From Phragmites australis (Eukaryota > Streptophyta > Magnoliopsida > Poales > Poaceae), in the NCBI RefSeq assembly GCF_958298935.1, contig NC_084940.1, positions 9,640,001 to 9,704,000 of the forward strand: DNA of 64,000 bases, written 5' to 3'. Positions 21,164 to 32,889 of this stretch are shown here, piece after piece; within the stretch, counting starts at the first letter, position 1; every line of letters begins with the position of its first letter. The notes beneath the pieces were generated by a model. That model was given only the letters and a program-made list of their open reading frames with translations, was not told where the DNA came from and did not search any database. The translations under genes were made by a program, and so were the position numbers.

Positions 21164-22560
21164 TAAATGCTGCTAGAGGCCGAGTCGGTGTTGCTGCAGT
21201 ACCCATGGGGTGGTGACTGCTCAATGGCTGTGAAGATTGTCGACGCCGTGGCTCAAAGGCGCCACAAACCATGGTGTGGCCCCCTTTTGAAACCTAGGTT
21301 CTCTCTACTGACAACCTTGGGAGATGCTGCAGTCAAAGATCTATGCTCTAAGAATCGTGGATGGTGCTTCTGGCTGGGTCAAAGAAACCGATCGGCTTCG
21401 AAAATTCCACTGAAGTTGGCAGAGATTCTTGCCACCGAGCCCTCCTCTCAGGGGTCCTAGAAGATCCTGCAGATGCTATTCTCCACCGGCATTTCTAGGC
21501 TAGATATCCCACCATTATCGGATCCATGTTAGTAAGTGCTCATTTCCAAATTCTTGAGATGGCAGGAGATCATTCACATGGAAAGTCGAGGCGCCCAATC
21601 GTAAAGAGCTGGTGTGACATCTTTAGAAGGTTCTGGTCACGCCACCAGCGCAAATATTTCCTGTCCATTGAGGGAGGTCGTGAGCACATGATTCCGTCCA
21701 ATAGCACATTTTCTCATCGACGACGTTGGCGCTCCTACGCTGAAGCCCTCATGGCCGGCAGTTTTGCTCTTGGTGGCCCAACAAACTTGGATGATGGCCT
21801 TGGGGTTGGTTCTGGTGACTCCTTAGGGGGGCGTGGTCACCACGGCTAGGCTGCCTCCTTCTCAGGGGCCACCGGTCTGCAACCTTCCAGTGCAAACAAC
21901 CGCAGTTCCTTTGGAAGCCATCCTACAGGGATCACATTCGGTACTGTCAGCAACTCCAACAAACCGGAGTTCGTCGGATCAAATTAGGCTGGTGGTGTGG
22001 CAGAGAACCCTCGCATCCCGGTGTTCCGGTCATTCAGGGAGGTGGGTTCCTGCGGAGGGTTCAATGGACCACCGCGGTCGGATCGGCAGCAGGGTGCCGC
22101 TTTTTCCTTCGGGACGGCGGAGCAGAGGCCCCTGAACGACGGGTGACGTGGGAGAAGACCTGGCCATCAAGCTGGGGGCCAGGATCATGGCCGCAGCCAG
22201 CGTTTTGTGAGTCCGGTTCAGCAGCATCCGAGTGCCGGGTAGCGCCATCCCCTACGGCTACTATTATCACCATTCGATTACTGACGACAACTCCGGAAAG
22301 CTAAAGAGGAAAAAGACCCCATACTGTTTCAGATGCAAGACAAAGGGCCACACTCAATATGTGTGTTCTTGGAGCTTTACTGCATCGTAAGCGACTAAAA
22401 AGGTGATCATTTGCAAGTGAGGTGCCCTGTACTTAACTTTCCCAAGCCGAATGCTTCTTTATTCGGTTTTGGCAAGAGTGAACTAGGGGTCTTACAAATC
22501 CCACCGCTCATCGATAAGCAAGTTTCTCAGCCCGCAACTCCTACTGCCCATCTTCGTATC
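21164..22560 (+). pseudogene. LINE ORF1-like (gag-like) remnant
   Basis: Plus-strand coding remnants with RRWRSYAEALMAGSFALGG, a Gly/Ser/Asn-rich middle and, near 22310-22370, PYCFRCKTKGHTQYVCSW. The last is a CCHC-type zinc knuckle (Cys-x2-Cys-x4-His-x4-Cys) as in grass LINE ORF1 RNA-binding proteins. Then FPKPNASLFGFGKSELGVLQIPPL matches the segment that usually follows the knuckle in that family. Frameshifts separate the pieces. No RT follows; a LINE 3' end of opposite strand begins at 22766. Confidence 0.65.
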
Positions 22561-22765
22561 TCTTTACATTTGTGCAATACATTGATTTAATTGTTTGTAT
22601 GCTTATATGTATTGACTTTGAATTAATTCTGTGATATTCGGTCTAGTTGTTTTCTCTTGTATCGGAATATCCGATTTATGGATCGAAACATCCAACTTGC
22701 ATCGGCATATCCAATCGGTGGGATTAGAACATCCGATTAGCTCATTTGCCTTCTTGCGTATCTTT
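22561..22765. other. AT-rich gap with TCGGAATATCCGAT-like repeats
   Basis: No gene. Between about 22640 and 22740 there are four near-copies of a (T/A)CGG(A/C)ATATCC(A/G)A motif ('cggaatatccgat', 'cggcatatccaat', 'agaacatccgat'), possibly eroded subterminal repeats of a DNA transposon. Confidence 0.4.
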
Positions 22766-23706
22766 TTTTAGATGAGGGAAAATTTTTTTATTCCATCATC
22801 TGCATAAGACATGCACTCAATCATTCGTTATTACATAGTTTCAACCTCCGGCTATGAATAAAAAGCCAACAAATGGCAAAAGAAAATAGTTCACCAATCA
22901 TAAACATGATGAAAATCAAACATCAAGCGCCAAGCCTCTAATAGACATTCACCCATGGTTTGTGAATATCTCCATTATAGTGGTCTCCAACATGTGGCAT
23001 GCCCATCTCATTCAGCCCCTTGCCTCCTCCTTTTGAAATGAGGACTAGTGTCAAATCCAGTGAGTCCCCCTGAAGATGATCTTCATGTAAGAGTTAGCTT
23101 TTGATTTTTCAAAGATAATATTATTCTTTGTTAACTATATGACCCAACATAAAACACTCGCCCTAAACCAAATTTGAGGTTTAAGCTTCAGATCAACATT
23201 ACTTAACAAATTGCTAACCATGTGTGATATACTAGTTGGAGGTGGAAGACCTAAGGCAATCTGTACAGTTCTTCAAATAAACTTGTCAAATTGGCAATCA
23301 AAAAACAAGTGTTGTATGGTCTCATTGTTATTGCAAAAACAACATTGAGCATTACCTTGCCAATTCTGTTTTATAAGGTTCTCTTTCGTAAGGGTAACCC
23401 CTCTAACTAGATACCATAAAAAAATCTTAATTTTCAGTAAAAGATTTAATTTCCACAACTTTTGGTATGAACTAGTAAGACCTTTGTTCATAATAACCTT
23501 ATACATAGACTAAATTGTGAACCTTCCAGTTTTATGCAAAGGCCATTTAAACACATCACATTGATCATTAAGTTACACCAACGTCACTTTTGCTACTAGA
23601 TCATACCATTCATGTAACTTTATGCCTATAATGGACATAAAAAAAGAGACACTTATCATTCCTGACTTCAAAACTTCTGCAACGGTTGCACGCCACTATC
23701 TAATAA
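22766..23706 (-). mobile_element. 5'-truncated LINE, 3' end with zinc-binding domain
   Basis: Minus strand: TIAEVLKSGMISVSFF, HEWYDLVAKVTLV, MYKVIMNKGLTSSYQ, then LNLLLKIKIFLWYLVRGVTLTKENLIKQNW followed by CCFCNNNETIQHLFFDCQF. This is the zf-RVT domain (C-x2-C..H-x4-C) at the C-terminus of plant LINE reverse transcriptases. It ends in a poly(A) read as TTTTTTT at 22766-22772 on the plus strand. It is truncated upstream where Gypsy LTR sequence begins. Confidence 0.85.
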
Positions 23707-25928
23707 CTCGATAAAGGTGTGGGTATAGGATTTGCACGAGTTCAACTCCTACCCAGAAGCCCCCTTTTGTGCTGACACAACAAATACTGGATATACTCTA
23801 ACTAGTATGTCACGTCTTACCCATATCAGCTTTGTGATTGATATGCTACTTCTTGGGTTGTCGCTCCATGAATAGGTCTTTACTTAGGTTACTTGAGCAA
23901 ACACTACGAACATCATAGCCATGACAACTATCAGAACCACTTTGCTCAAGGCCTAATGTTCCATGTTGCTACACCATTAACAAATTAACCACCGTTGTTG
24001 CATATGTTCATTAGTCAAGATTATGACACTTCCTAGTATCCCCCAAAGTATGGCTAAGCAATCTACTCAATAAAGACACCTAATCATAAACCATCTAGGT
24101 TCCAAGGGATGATAAGGAAAAAATCTAGAGAAAACCCTAACATAGGTGACTACCCATCATATTGACATACACTGCATGCAATTTGTAAAACAAAACATTT
24201 AAAAACATAGGTTCAAGATGATCAAGGACACTTGCCTTCTCCTTGCTGCTGCACAGTGTATTCTTGCTCCTGATCTTGATGTTCCTCAAATTGATCTGGG
24301 GCGTTGTCGACTAATCGCACAATTACCAGCAAAGCATACAAACAAAATACACTAAGAACAAAATACAAAACGAAAAACACAACAAGATAAAACCTATCTA
24401 GAAAGATAGAGCTCTGAAAAACGAATCTAATGATGCAAAAATCGCTTAAAACGGGGCTACGACGAAAAAGATATGCTAAAAACAAGATTAGAGCTTATTT
24501 TAATTAAGAAAAAGACTTAATTATAATTATCAGAAAGTTTTAGGGACCTTTTTGTAAAAAAAGAGGGACCTATTTGAAATTTTAGAAAAGTTCAGGGACC
24601 TAAGTGTAAAAATATAGGGCTCTTTTTGTGATTACAGAAAAGTACATGGTCTTAATTGCAAAATTACCAATTTCCAAGAATATTTGAAATTATTTTTCTA
24701 TTAGAAAACTTTATTTATTGCGTGGCATACTGACTGGGTGGCACGTGGCTAACACATCAGCAAAATACGCTGAGGTGGCACACACGTGGATAGCTGACTG
24801 GGCGCTGGGTTAAAGAGGACACGCGTCGGCTTCTGATTGGGTGCTGAACCAATATGTTTTAGATCTAATCTGGGCCATAGGATCTAGATCTAATGGCGCA
24901 AGGCGAATGGTGGCCTGGGAGGAGCGGGGAACGGTGGCGCCGAGGGCTCCGTGGCGGCGGACTCGTTGGAACGGCACTCCGGCGATCTAGGTGCTCCGGC
25001 GAGCGGCATAAAAATGGCTAGACACACATGGGGAACGCGATGGAAGTCTTACCGAGGGCGAAAAGAGACCGAAAGGCGGTCGACGACGAAGAAGGGCGGC
25101 AGAGCTCACGAGATCTCGTCGGCGGCGAAGCTCCGGTGGCCAAACGACGATGGCGAGCAGCGAAGATGCTTCAATGCGAGCACACGGTTTTGATGGAGGC
25201 TTCGGATTGTGGTGAAAAGCTTCAGAGCGGCGCGGCGGCAAGCTTCACCGAGTGGTGATGGCGGCGGTGGCGAGGAGCTTTGGATCTCGGCGGTTTACTC
25301 GGAACTCGGCGAAATTAGGTTGGGGGAAAGATCGAGGGGGTCACAACCTTTATATAGGAGGGCTCATGGAGGGCTAGGGCTCAAGGCGGCGGCGGAAATC
25401 TAACTCGGACGTGGCTGCACGGCCAAGTCCGGTTCGGGGATGATGAAGCTGACAAACGGGCCCCACTAGTCAGCGACACGGTGCGAAAGCGGGGTTCGAC
25501 CGGGCTTTTTCTCGGGCGGCGGGCACACACGGTGAACGGGCCGACTCAGGCACGCGGCGCAGCCCAGAGGAGCGGCGGGAGGTTGGGCAGACCAGGCCGG
25601 CACGGGAGAGAGTGGGCCGAACAGAGAGGAGACGACCCGAGTTGAGTTTTAATCTTTTTCTTTTTTTTTTCAAATCATTTTCTAAAGCTTTTGAATTCAA
25701 ACCAAAGAAAACAAATTCAAAACAAAAGCCACAAATGAAAACCAAATAAAACAAAGGAAACCTAAATGCCTAAACAACGTCAATGCACTTAAACAAATAT
25801 TTCCTATGTCAAAATTAGATTTTCTTTTTATGAAAATAGCATTTTCTCTTTTTGAAATCATTTAAGCTCAAAAAGTAAATTCTAGCAAATTTATAAATTG
25901 GCAAAAATTGAAAAATTAGGGTGTTACA
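23707..25928 (-). mobile_element. Long Gypsy-type LTR (Del/Tekay-like), left end truncated
   Basis: On the minus strand it starts TGTAACACCCTAATTTTTC at 25928, a common grass Gypsy LTR start, exactly where CACTA B coding sequence breaks off. It contains a minus-strand TATA box (25349-25356), a GC-rich stretch (24880-25640) and repeated 'AGGGACC' phrases (24545-24605). Farther on lies 'gaaggcaagtgtccttgatc' (24220-24240), a phrase seen in long Gypsy LTRs. No gag/pol is attached and the other LTR end is not found before the LINE at about 23706. ORFs inside it are not genes. Confidence 0.6.
25349..25356 (-). promoter_or_regulatory. LTR TATA box (TATATAAA)
   Basis: The minus strand reads CTCCTATATAAAGGTTG about 575 bp inside the LTR, flanked by GC-rich DNA, as expected for a retrotransposon Pol II promoter. 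Confidence 0.6.
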
Positions 25929-26243
25929 CTAGGGGGCGTGAAAATCAACAAATACGGTATGCCTGCAATGGACCAAAAACTCGTCAGATACAGAGAAGAA
26001 CCATTCGTACTTGCAAAAGATGCTATGCAAGTCTTCTATGTAAAAGACCTAGAACCGGCTAAGGAGGAGTGCCACGTGGTTCTTCAATGAAAAAGAAAGA
26101 TTGCCGGATTAGAGAATATCATCGACCAATATGACTACAATCAATTCGACGCGCTACCTCCTTTAAGAGAGGGCATCGACCTAGGTTTCATGGAAGAGAC
26201 CGACGAACCTCCTTATGTACGCCGTAATCATAATGAAGGGTGA
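25929..26243 (+). pseudogene. CACTA element B: DUF4216 end of TNP2 gene
   Basis: Plus-strand GVKINKYGMPAMDQKLVRY, EEPFVLAKDAMQVFYVKDL and FDALPPLREGIDLGFMEE, ending at a TGA (26241-26243). This is the C-terminal DUF4216 domain of a TNP2 transposase. One internal TGA occurs near 26088. The upstream part was separated by the LTR that begins at 25928, and no matching upstream piece is visible in the window. Confidence 0.85.
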
Positions 26244-26938
26244 ATCATTAAGTCAGATAAAGTAGCTTTATTTACATATTAATGAAGGACATGAATTACT
26301 ATGTATTAATAAAAATATCTTTATTATTGATTTACATTAGCTATAGGTATGAGCATATTATTTTTAATTTTTAATGAATTTAAAGTTTATCTATGAAATT
26401 AAGGTATAGAGGAAGTTCCAATTATTATTTTTATTTAATTAGCAAGCTTCCATATAGAAATTTAGGTATGAACATATTTATTTTCCATTTATAACAAATT
26501 ACAATTTTTTATGAAATTAAGGTATATTGCAAACTTTAGATATGAAATTTAGGTATATAGCAAGTTGAAATTAAAATAAATATAAATATTGGGTCTTGTT
26601 TATTAATTGGAACTTAAATGAAGTTAATAAAGCTATTCAGTACCAACTCAATCGAATAGAAATGAGTAGCATAGTGGTTTGTTGGTTCAGACTTGGCGGC
26701 AGAGGTTGTGGGTTGAAGCTCAGCGCGCGCGCAACACGGACAAATATTGTTTGCTCCCCCTCTCGCAGCAGTGAAGGGGGTTTCACTGCTGGCTCAAGAT
26801 TTGGGCCAAATGTGAAGGTTTTCACTATCGGTGTAATTCACGTGCCGGCAGTGAAGGTCCAATTTCACTGCTAGCCTAAATATTGAGTTGATAGTGAAGC
26901 TTCCTCCCTATAAAAGCTATGCGTGATCTACTGTAGTG
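26244..26938 (+). mobile_element. CACTA element B: 3' non-coding end and terminus
   Basis: AT-rich trailer (26244-26640), then subterminal repeats built on CACTGC(T/C)GGC / GCAGTGAAGG (26760-26880), ending in TCTACTGTAGTG at 26938, the inverted CACTA terminus. A promoter-like TATAAAAG sits at 26910. It shares a 'tattaatga..gacatgaattactatgtattaat' segment (26278-26310) and the subterminal motif with element C (32300-32812), so B and C belong to one family. At about 26670-26720 there is a weak tRNA-like A/B-box spacing (see rejected items). Confidence 0.8.
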
Positions 26939-28740
26939 CCAACACTTAGAGAAATTTACATCTCGCCAATTTGTCTACCGCCGCGAAGCCCTCCCCGATG
27001 CTGCCGTCCTCATCCTTGGTGTCCGTGCCGCCCGACACCTCCATGGAGCACTGCCATCTCTCATAAGCCCTTCTTGACCTAGGAGCGTCGCCCAGCCCTG
27101 CCCCACAACACGGTCATCGATCTCCGCTGTGACGCCACCTGTCCAGGCACCGCCATCCTCATCGCCCATTGCCACCCTCGAGCTGTGGGAAGCTGCGCCA
27201 TGAGCTTCTTCGCGACCTCCCCGACCAAAGCCCACTGTGCCACCCCCTTCGTCCCCCTCATCGGTCGCCCGAGCTTCTTCGTCGACCTCCACGATGACCC
27301 GTTGCCACCCAAGCTGACCCCATAGTGAGCTCCGCCATGGTCCAGTGAAGCTCGCTACTCCCTCCCCTTCCCCTCTTTCCAACTATAGTGCGCCACCGCC
27401 GAGACCGAGCTCCATCGCTCGCCGCCACCCAGTCAAACCACCGATCCCCTCCCCCTGGGTCAATTTGGACCAAGGTCAAAATCTTGACCCAGTCAAGTGG
27501 GTCCAGGACGTATAGATCCAATGATGGGTTAGGCATATTTGAGTACAAAAGGTTTCTAGGGTATTTGAGTTTTGAGAAAATCCAGAAAATGCCTATGTGA
27601 CTATTTGTTGTATTGATAAATTGGCTGAAATGATGTAAAATGTAATGAAAAATATCTAGAGCTCAGAAAATGTGAAACCTATTTTGTTGGATTTGTATTA
27701 CTGTTATATACATGTTAAAATTATGTGCATGCATGAAAATTTACTTTTTCCCCTATGATTAAGTGAATGTTTTAAATATTTATAATTCATACTTAAATCT
27801 TGAGATGTCCAAAATTGGTGAATGTAATTTTGTTAGTCTTCTTTCATCATGCTCTATATAGGAAAAATACATAACACCCATGAAATACTTGTGGCATGTT
27901 AAGTACCTCCCTCATGTAAAATTAATATGGGTGTCATGTATTTTTCACCCATGAAAACTACATGATACCCATGCAAAATACATGACACCCATAAAATGTG
28001 AAAAATACCTTTTGGCATGTTAAGTACCTCCCTCATGTGATTTTGAATTGAGCTATTTCATTTAAAATTTGGAATTAAAAACAACAAGCACGTAATTTTG
28101 TCAATTAAGTGGGCAAATGAACTCTAATTTATGAAATTCTTTCTCTACTGCATTCACAACCTCATGCACTACATATCTACCAAATTTAATGTCATTTGGA
28201 TCACATCTCTTGACATTTCATTCATTCTCATTGCAATGCATTTTATCGCTCTTGTTTTTTGCGTACTATTTTTCGCTGCGTAATCTATGTTAAATGCTAG
28301 GTTTGAAACTTGTTCTGTAAATTTAAATGCCTAGCTATGTTTAACTCATGTGAGAGCTCTCAAACTTGTTAATTATGAGTTCTCCTCTTTAAATTTCAGA
28401 TTGGACACTTGAACTTGTAACGTTAACTTTAAATATGCTCGATGATGTTACATATGTGTTGTATTATTTAATTATGTAGTATTAGTTGTAATTATGTAAT
28501 CACAATATTGTACTCTCTTTTTTGGCAAATGTGTTGTATTATTTAATTATGTAGTACGAGTTGTGTAAAGACACAAACAAATCATGATAATGTATCTTTT
28601 TGTTAAATGTGGTCATAATATACTCATTTACAATATTGTATGTGTATGCATTCTATCTATTAACTCCCTCCTAGTTATCTCACTCTTTTGATTGCCTCTC
28701 TCCTTCCCTCATCGGCTTTCTCTCTATCTCCCTCCTTCCT
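26939..28740. other. Intergenic stretch with GC-rich block and short repeats
   Basis: 26970-27470 is GC-rich (CCGCC, CACCTG) and open in several frames, but no frame resembles a known protein. 27600-28740 is AT-rich with no gene. A perfect 26-bp direct repeat ('tggcatgttaagtacc..') occurs at 27892-27917 and 28013-28038, with an inverted pair based on ATGGGTGTCATGTA between. Parts may be the 5' region of CACTA C, whose 5' terminus I could not place. Confidence 0.5.
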
Positions 28741-28806
28741 CAGCTCTCTTTTTGTAGAATGCTCAATTGCTTATCGTCATCTTGTATGCAGAACACATAG
28801 GAAGGG

Positions 28807-31800
28807 ATGACACCACCAACCGCTCGAAGACATCGTATGCAGAACACGCAGGAAGGTGCCTCCCCCGATCCGTCCCAGGTGCCAGAAGGAGATGTGTGGC
28901 CATCAAACATTGAAGAAGGTAGCCCGAGCAAATACCTCAACCTGGACCAAACTGATGCCGGTGGAGGCAACGAGGTAATTCATAAGTAGATGCATGCATG
29001 TGTTGCATATATGATCGCATAGGTTCTCAATACCTTTTTGTTTATTTGTAGATGCCTGATGCTCTAGAGGGTCACAACAATGAGCAATCACAGGAGAAAC
29101 ATCGTGTCTGAGGTCCCTCAAAGATGCATAGGGGATGATTTGTGATCACGAAGGTCTCACCTGCAGAGGAGCCAACTGCACCAGCGAAAGTTCTGGGGCC
29201 ATACAAGTTAGTTTGTGGGATAGCTTTTAAAGATCACGTGCCCATCAGCTACAGATTGTGCATTGACAAATGAGGTGATCCGCACATGGTTTCTAATTCT
29301 ATCAAGGACGGCGCCAGATTTCAAAAAAGGGCCACAACTGGAAGATCATTAGCAAGCCTTTGTGGAGTACAAGTTGTCAGAAGCACATAAGTTGAGTGAG
29401 GTGAACAAAGTAAACTTGAAGAAGAACCTTTACCCCTACATAGTCGGCAGTCGTGGGTATATGAGGAAAGAACGGTAGTGACAACAAGAGCTAGATGAAC
29501 TATGAGAGAGAGGTGTCACACCTAATATGGAGGGCTAGAGTGAACGATCGACGCACTTCCTTCGTGGGAGGAGTACTTCTTACTCGGCTGATGAAAGCTC
29601 ATTCTTTACAATCTCTAAAGACCAGGAAATGATGCAAACTCTTGCAAAAAGGCTTGTGGATGCCCGCACGTATCTGCACAAGACTCTTTCAGGCCAGATA
29701 GGGATAGAGACGAGCTCACCTTGGCCTTGGGAAACAAGGAGTATAGTGGTCACACAAGAAGTGTTGGTGTGATGAGTTGAAAATATGGATTCCTAGGCGC
29801 CGTCGACAGTTACAAGAGTCGAAAGAGATCCCAAGAAAAGCAAGATACATAATGAAAGGCAGAATGAGCTGGGATAATGGACATGTTTGAACTTGTCCTA
29901 CAATGTGAGAGAGAACATACAGACAAAAAAAAAAGACAAGCAGTATATGAAGCCATCATGCTTGAACGGGGTGCCATTGGGAGCGAACAAGAACATCTAG
30001 CAACGTCTCATAATGTTGTGTGTTCTAGCTCCGGTGATTGTCGGAGTAGCTGTGCGTCCATGAGAGTTCCAGGAGCTAACTCCATCACTTATCCCGTGGA
30101 CCACATCACAACATACACACTGTGTGAACTACACATTGGTGCTAAGAACATTACCATTAAGGTAGCTTCCGACGTGGCTTACCCTCGCGGTGCTCATGAA
30201 CTTTTGCACAGACGTTTGATATCAGAGGGCTACATCATGGTCGAAGTAGATGAGACAGTTAACCATTACTGTCATGTTGAGATGGACTACTTCACAGAGG
30301 AGGAGGTGGACACTATAGGAGAGAACGAGCACATATTCATCGCGTGGGAGAAGACATACATAGTGTTTCCACCAGGGACAGCTCCCGAGATCCTCTACTC
30401 TCCATGACACCTCGGGCCATCGTTGCCTCGTAGATCTCCCTCACCTCAACCATCTCGTAGAAGAAGTCCACTTCCTCAGCCATTGCCTTGAAGAAGCCAG
30501 CACCATCAAGAAGCCAACTATCATCTCGCAAAACACGATCAGGTTCCACAGCATCCAAGAAGATGACATCATCTAAGAAGTCGGTGCCATCTAAGAAGTT
30601 GGTGAAACCCAATGATGTCTATTCACTTAATGCTGAGCAAACAAAAATAATTGTGGACGCTAGTGTAGCGGATCATTTCCATCCTCCAACATCGCCACCG
30701 AATCCTGTTGTGCCTAAAGATTGCATGAAATTTTTCATGAATATAGCCAAAGTTAAATAAACGAGAGTGGCTTCAAGTAAGCCACCGAATGACTATGAAC
30801 GTATTAGCAAGAAGCAGACCAAGAGCAAATCAGATCCAATCATTTAGGATGCTCCAAACATTTGGGGATTCCTGGCTACTTCTGGATTATTAGCAGAGCA
30901 ACTAGCACGACTTGTTGCGGGAGCATAAATCCCAAAGTTGGATGTTAGATGGCCATTTGAGTTGGGCAAACCTTTGGTCAAACTAGATATAGAAAATAAC
31001 CTTAAAACTCAAATACGCCGATTACATATGTGGTACTTGGAGCAGTCCAGGTAGGGTATAGAGGTGTTTCCTGTAAGATACAGAGATAAACATTTCCTTA
31101 ACAGTGATGACTCATTTTGGGTGAAATTCGAGTGCCTGTATGAATTGTACCAGGAAGATGCCATCGATATGTCCATAATCAGTGTGTGGACTATGTAAGT
31201 GACTTATATATAATTCATATTATATGATTTTGTACCTTAACATTGCATGGCTAACTTCTCTCTTTAGTAGAAGGGAGATCCAACAGACAAGAATTAGATA
31301 ATAAAGTAGGATTCATAGATCCTAGGCTTGTCAACGAGGAACTTGTACAGACAAATTTAGACTTCACCGAGGACTACTTATTGAAGTGCCTGCTTCACCA
31401 CCAATATAAGACCTTCATACTCTTATCCTACAAGTTTGAGTATATGTTTGCGTGCCATGGTGTTCTGTTTTTATTGGCAACTCGATTCGAGTACTAACTA
31501 GGTATGGAGATGTATTTCTACAGTTTTTATTGGGTTCTCCTTGTCATCCATCCAAACTTGAGCAAGATTATTGTCTTGGACTTACAAAAGAGAGATAGGT
31601 CAACTTACCAAGACCTCATTGACATACTGGTAAACTCGATCATTTAATCTTCATGTCGATTGCATCTAAGTTTAACTGGTATTCATATTCACGTACATGG
31701 CATACACAAGATAATGCAAAAAGAGTGTTGTCTACTTTCCATACAGGAAGCAATATGATGTAAAGACCAACTTTTTGGTATGCATGGAATATTCATGTCT

Positions 31801-32299
31801 TTCATTTCCTACTAAATAAAAATGTTCAATTCATTCTACTGACAAATCCTTCCCTCTTGAAGTGTATGAGATAACCACCCGACAATAATCTCTGCAGGTT
31901 ATATGTTCTTACTTTCATGCACGTATTCAACGGAGATGGAGACGCTGTCATTTTTAATGATGTTGAGGTATGAAATTACATATCGATGCCTTCTTTTCAA
32001 TTTCTATACGTGTTCAAGCATTAATTATTTCAATTCTTCAAACGCAACACTTCAATCTTCAAACGCAACACTTCAATCAATGCACAAGTGTGATACTCCC
32101 TATGGAAATACATGCCATTCAAGAACAGATCATCAGGTTCTTCATAGAACATGTTATCAACCTAAACGGTGAGTTTCATGAACCGATTGTGCTATCGACA
32201 CGTGAGAGACCTTCAGATGACATCATACCTTCTAGTAGAGTGTATGCGATAAGGAAGAAGTCTACCAGAAGGTTTGATAGCGCATATATGTTCAAATGA
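28807..32299 (+). pseudogene. CACTA C second gene: Transposase_24 region plus Ulp1-like cysteine peptidase
   Basis: First exon MTPPTARRHRMQNTQEGA.. to GGGNE at 28975, then GTAATT donor and TTTGTAG acceptor (29050). The PF03004-like part holds YIVGSRGYMRKERQ, ELTLALGNKEYSGHTRSVG (29710-29765) and FELVLQCEREHTDKKKRQAVYEAIM. A middle region shows ITIKVASDVAYPRG and a Ser/Lys-rich linker (30480-30610). The C-terminal Ulp1 (C48) domain has WVLLVIHPNLSKIIVLD (31528-31578), LCR with TGC at 31892-31894 and MEIHAIQEQIIRFF..VINLNGEFHEP (32101-32180). The His expected before WVLL reads TAT (Tyr), the Asp and Cys persist. Stops and shifts throughout. Ulp1-type peptidases cleave SUMO; the role in CACTA elements is unknown. 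Confidence 0.8.
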
Positions 32300-32344
32300 T
32301 ACAATATTAAGTATGCCACATTAAGTAGCTTTATTTGCATATTA

Positions 32345-32430
32345 ATGAATGACATGAATTATTATGTATTAATGAATGACATGAATTACTATATATTAAT
32401 GAATGACATGAATTACTATGTATTAATAAG
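32345..32430. repeat. 27-bp tandem repeat, three copies
   Basis: Three consecutive copies of a unit 'attaatgaatgacatgaatt' plus 'attatgt' (split for length) with one or two mismatches. Element B has a single copy of the same unit at 26278-26304, so the array expanded in C after the two diverged. Confidence 0.85.
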
Positions 32431-32467
32431 TGTGCCTTTATTATTGATCTACATTAAATGTGTCTCA

Positions 32468-32560
32468 TTGTATGCATGTATTGAGAGGGGGAGAGAGAGG
32501 GAGGAGATATTGAGAGGGAGGGAGAGAGACAGAGAGAGGGAGGGAGGAGAGAGAGGAGAG
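32468..32560. repeat. GA/GGGA-rich low-complexity tract
   Basis: Irregular GAGAGG/GGGAGA repeats with almost no pyrimidines on the plus strand, between the tandem repeat and the subterminal repeats of CACTA C. Confidence 0.85.
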
Positions 32561-32838
32561 GCAAAACACTGCTGGCTCAAGGCTTCAGCCTGTAGTGATT
32601 CCATAGGCATCACTGCCGACCAAAACCACTAGCTGGCAGTTCACGAGCATCAATACCAGCAGAAGCCTTTAGCCGGCAGTGATAATCCCCTTCATTGCTG
32701 GTCCCTGAGCTGGAAGTGGTAGTCAGGGACTATCACTGCCCGTTGCCCACTGCTAGCTCCAAAACTAACAGTGAAGGTGGTTTTGGAGCCGACAGTGAAG
32801 CCTATTTCTGTAGTCATGCATATGCATACCCAAAGATC

Positions 32839-32860
32839 GGGGGGGGGGGGGGGGGGGGGG
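32839..32860. repeat. 22-bp poly(G) tract
   Basis: Twenty-two consecutive G residues following CAAAGATC and followed by TTTAGAGG. It creates the poly-Pro stretch seen in a minus-strand frame, which is not a gene. Confidence 0.95.
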
Positions 32861-32889
32861 TTTAGAGGTACAGGACCTCGAGGTGCAAA

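Larger units (their letters stand above)
28741..32812 (+). mobile_element. CACTA element C (5' end not defined)
   Basis: Carries a Transposase_24/Ulp1-type gene and ends with CACTGCCGGC-type subterminal repeats (32570-32800) and the terminus CCTATTTCTGTAGTC at 32812 (final G of TAGTG changed to C). No TNP2 gene is present, so it would depend on another element for transposition. Confidence 0.75.

Noticed and set aside
24951..25403. Several GC-rich ORFs on both strands
   Set aside because: Inside the long Gypsy LTR around its TATA box; no domain motifs.
26665..26725. tRNA-like A box and B box (GTGGTTTGTTGG .. GGGTTGAAGCTC)
   Set aside because: The B box departs from GGTTCGANTC and no acceptor stem pairs; at best a decayed tRNA-derived SINE head.
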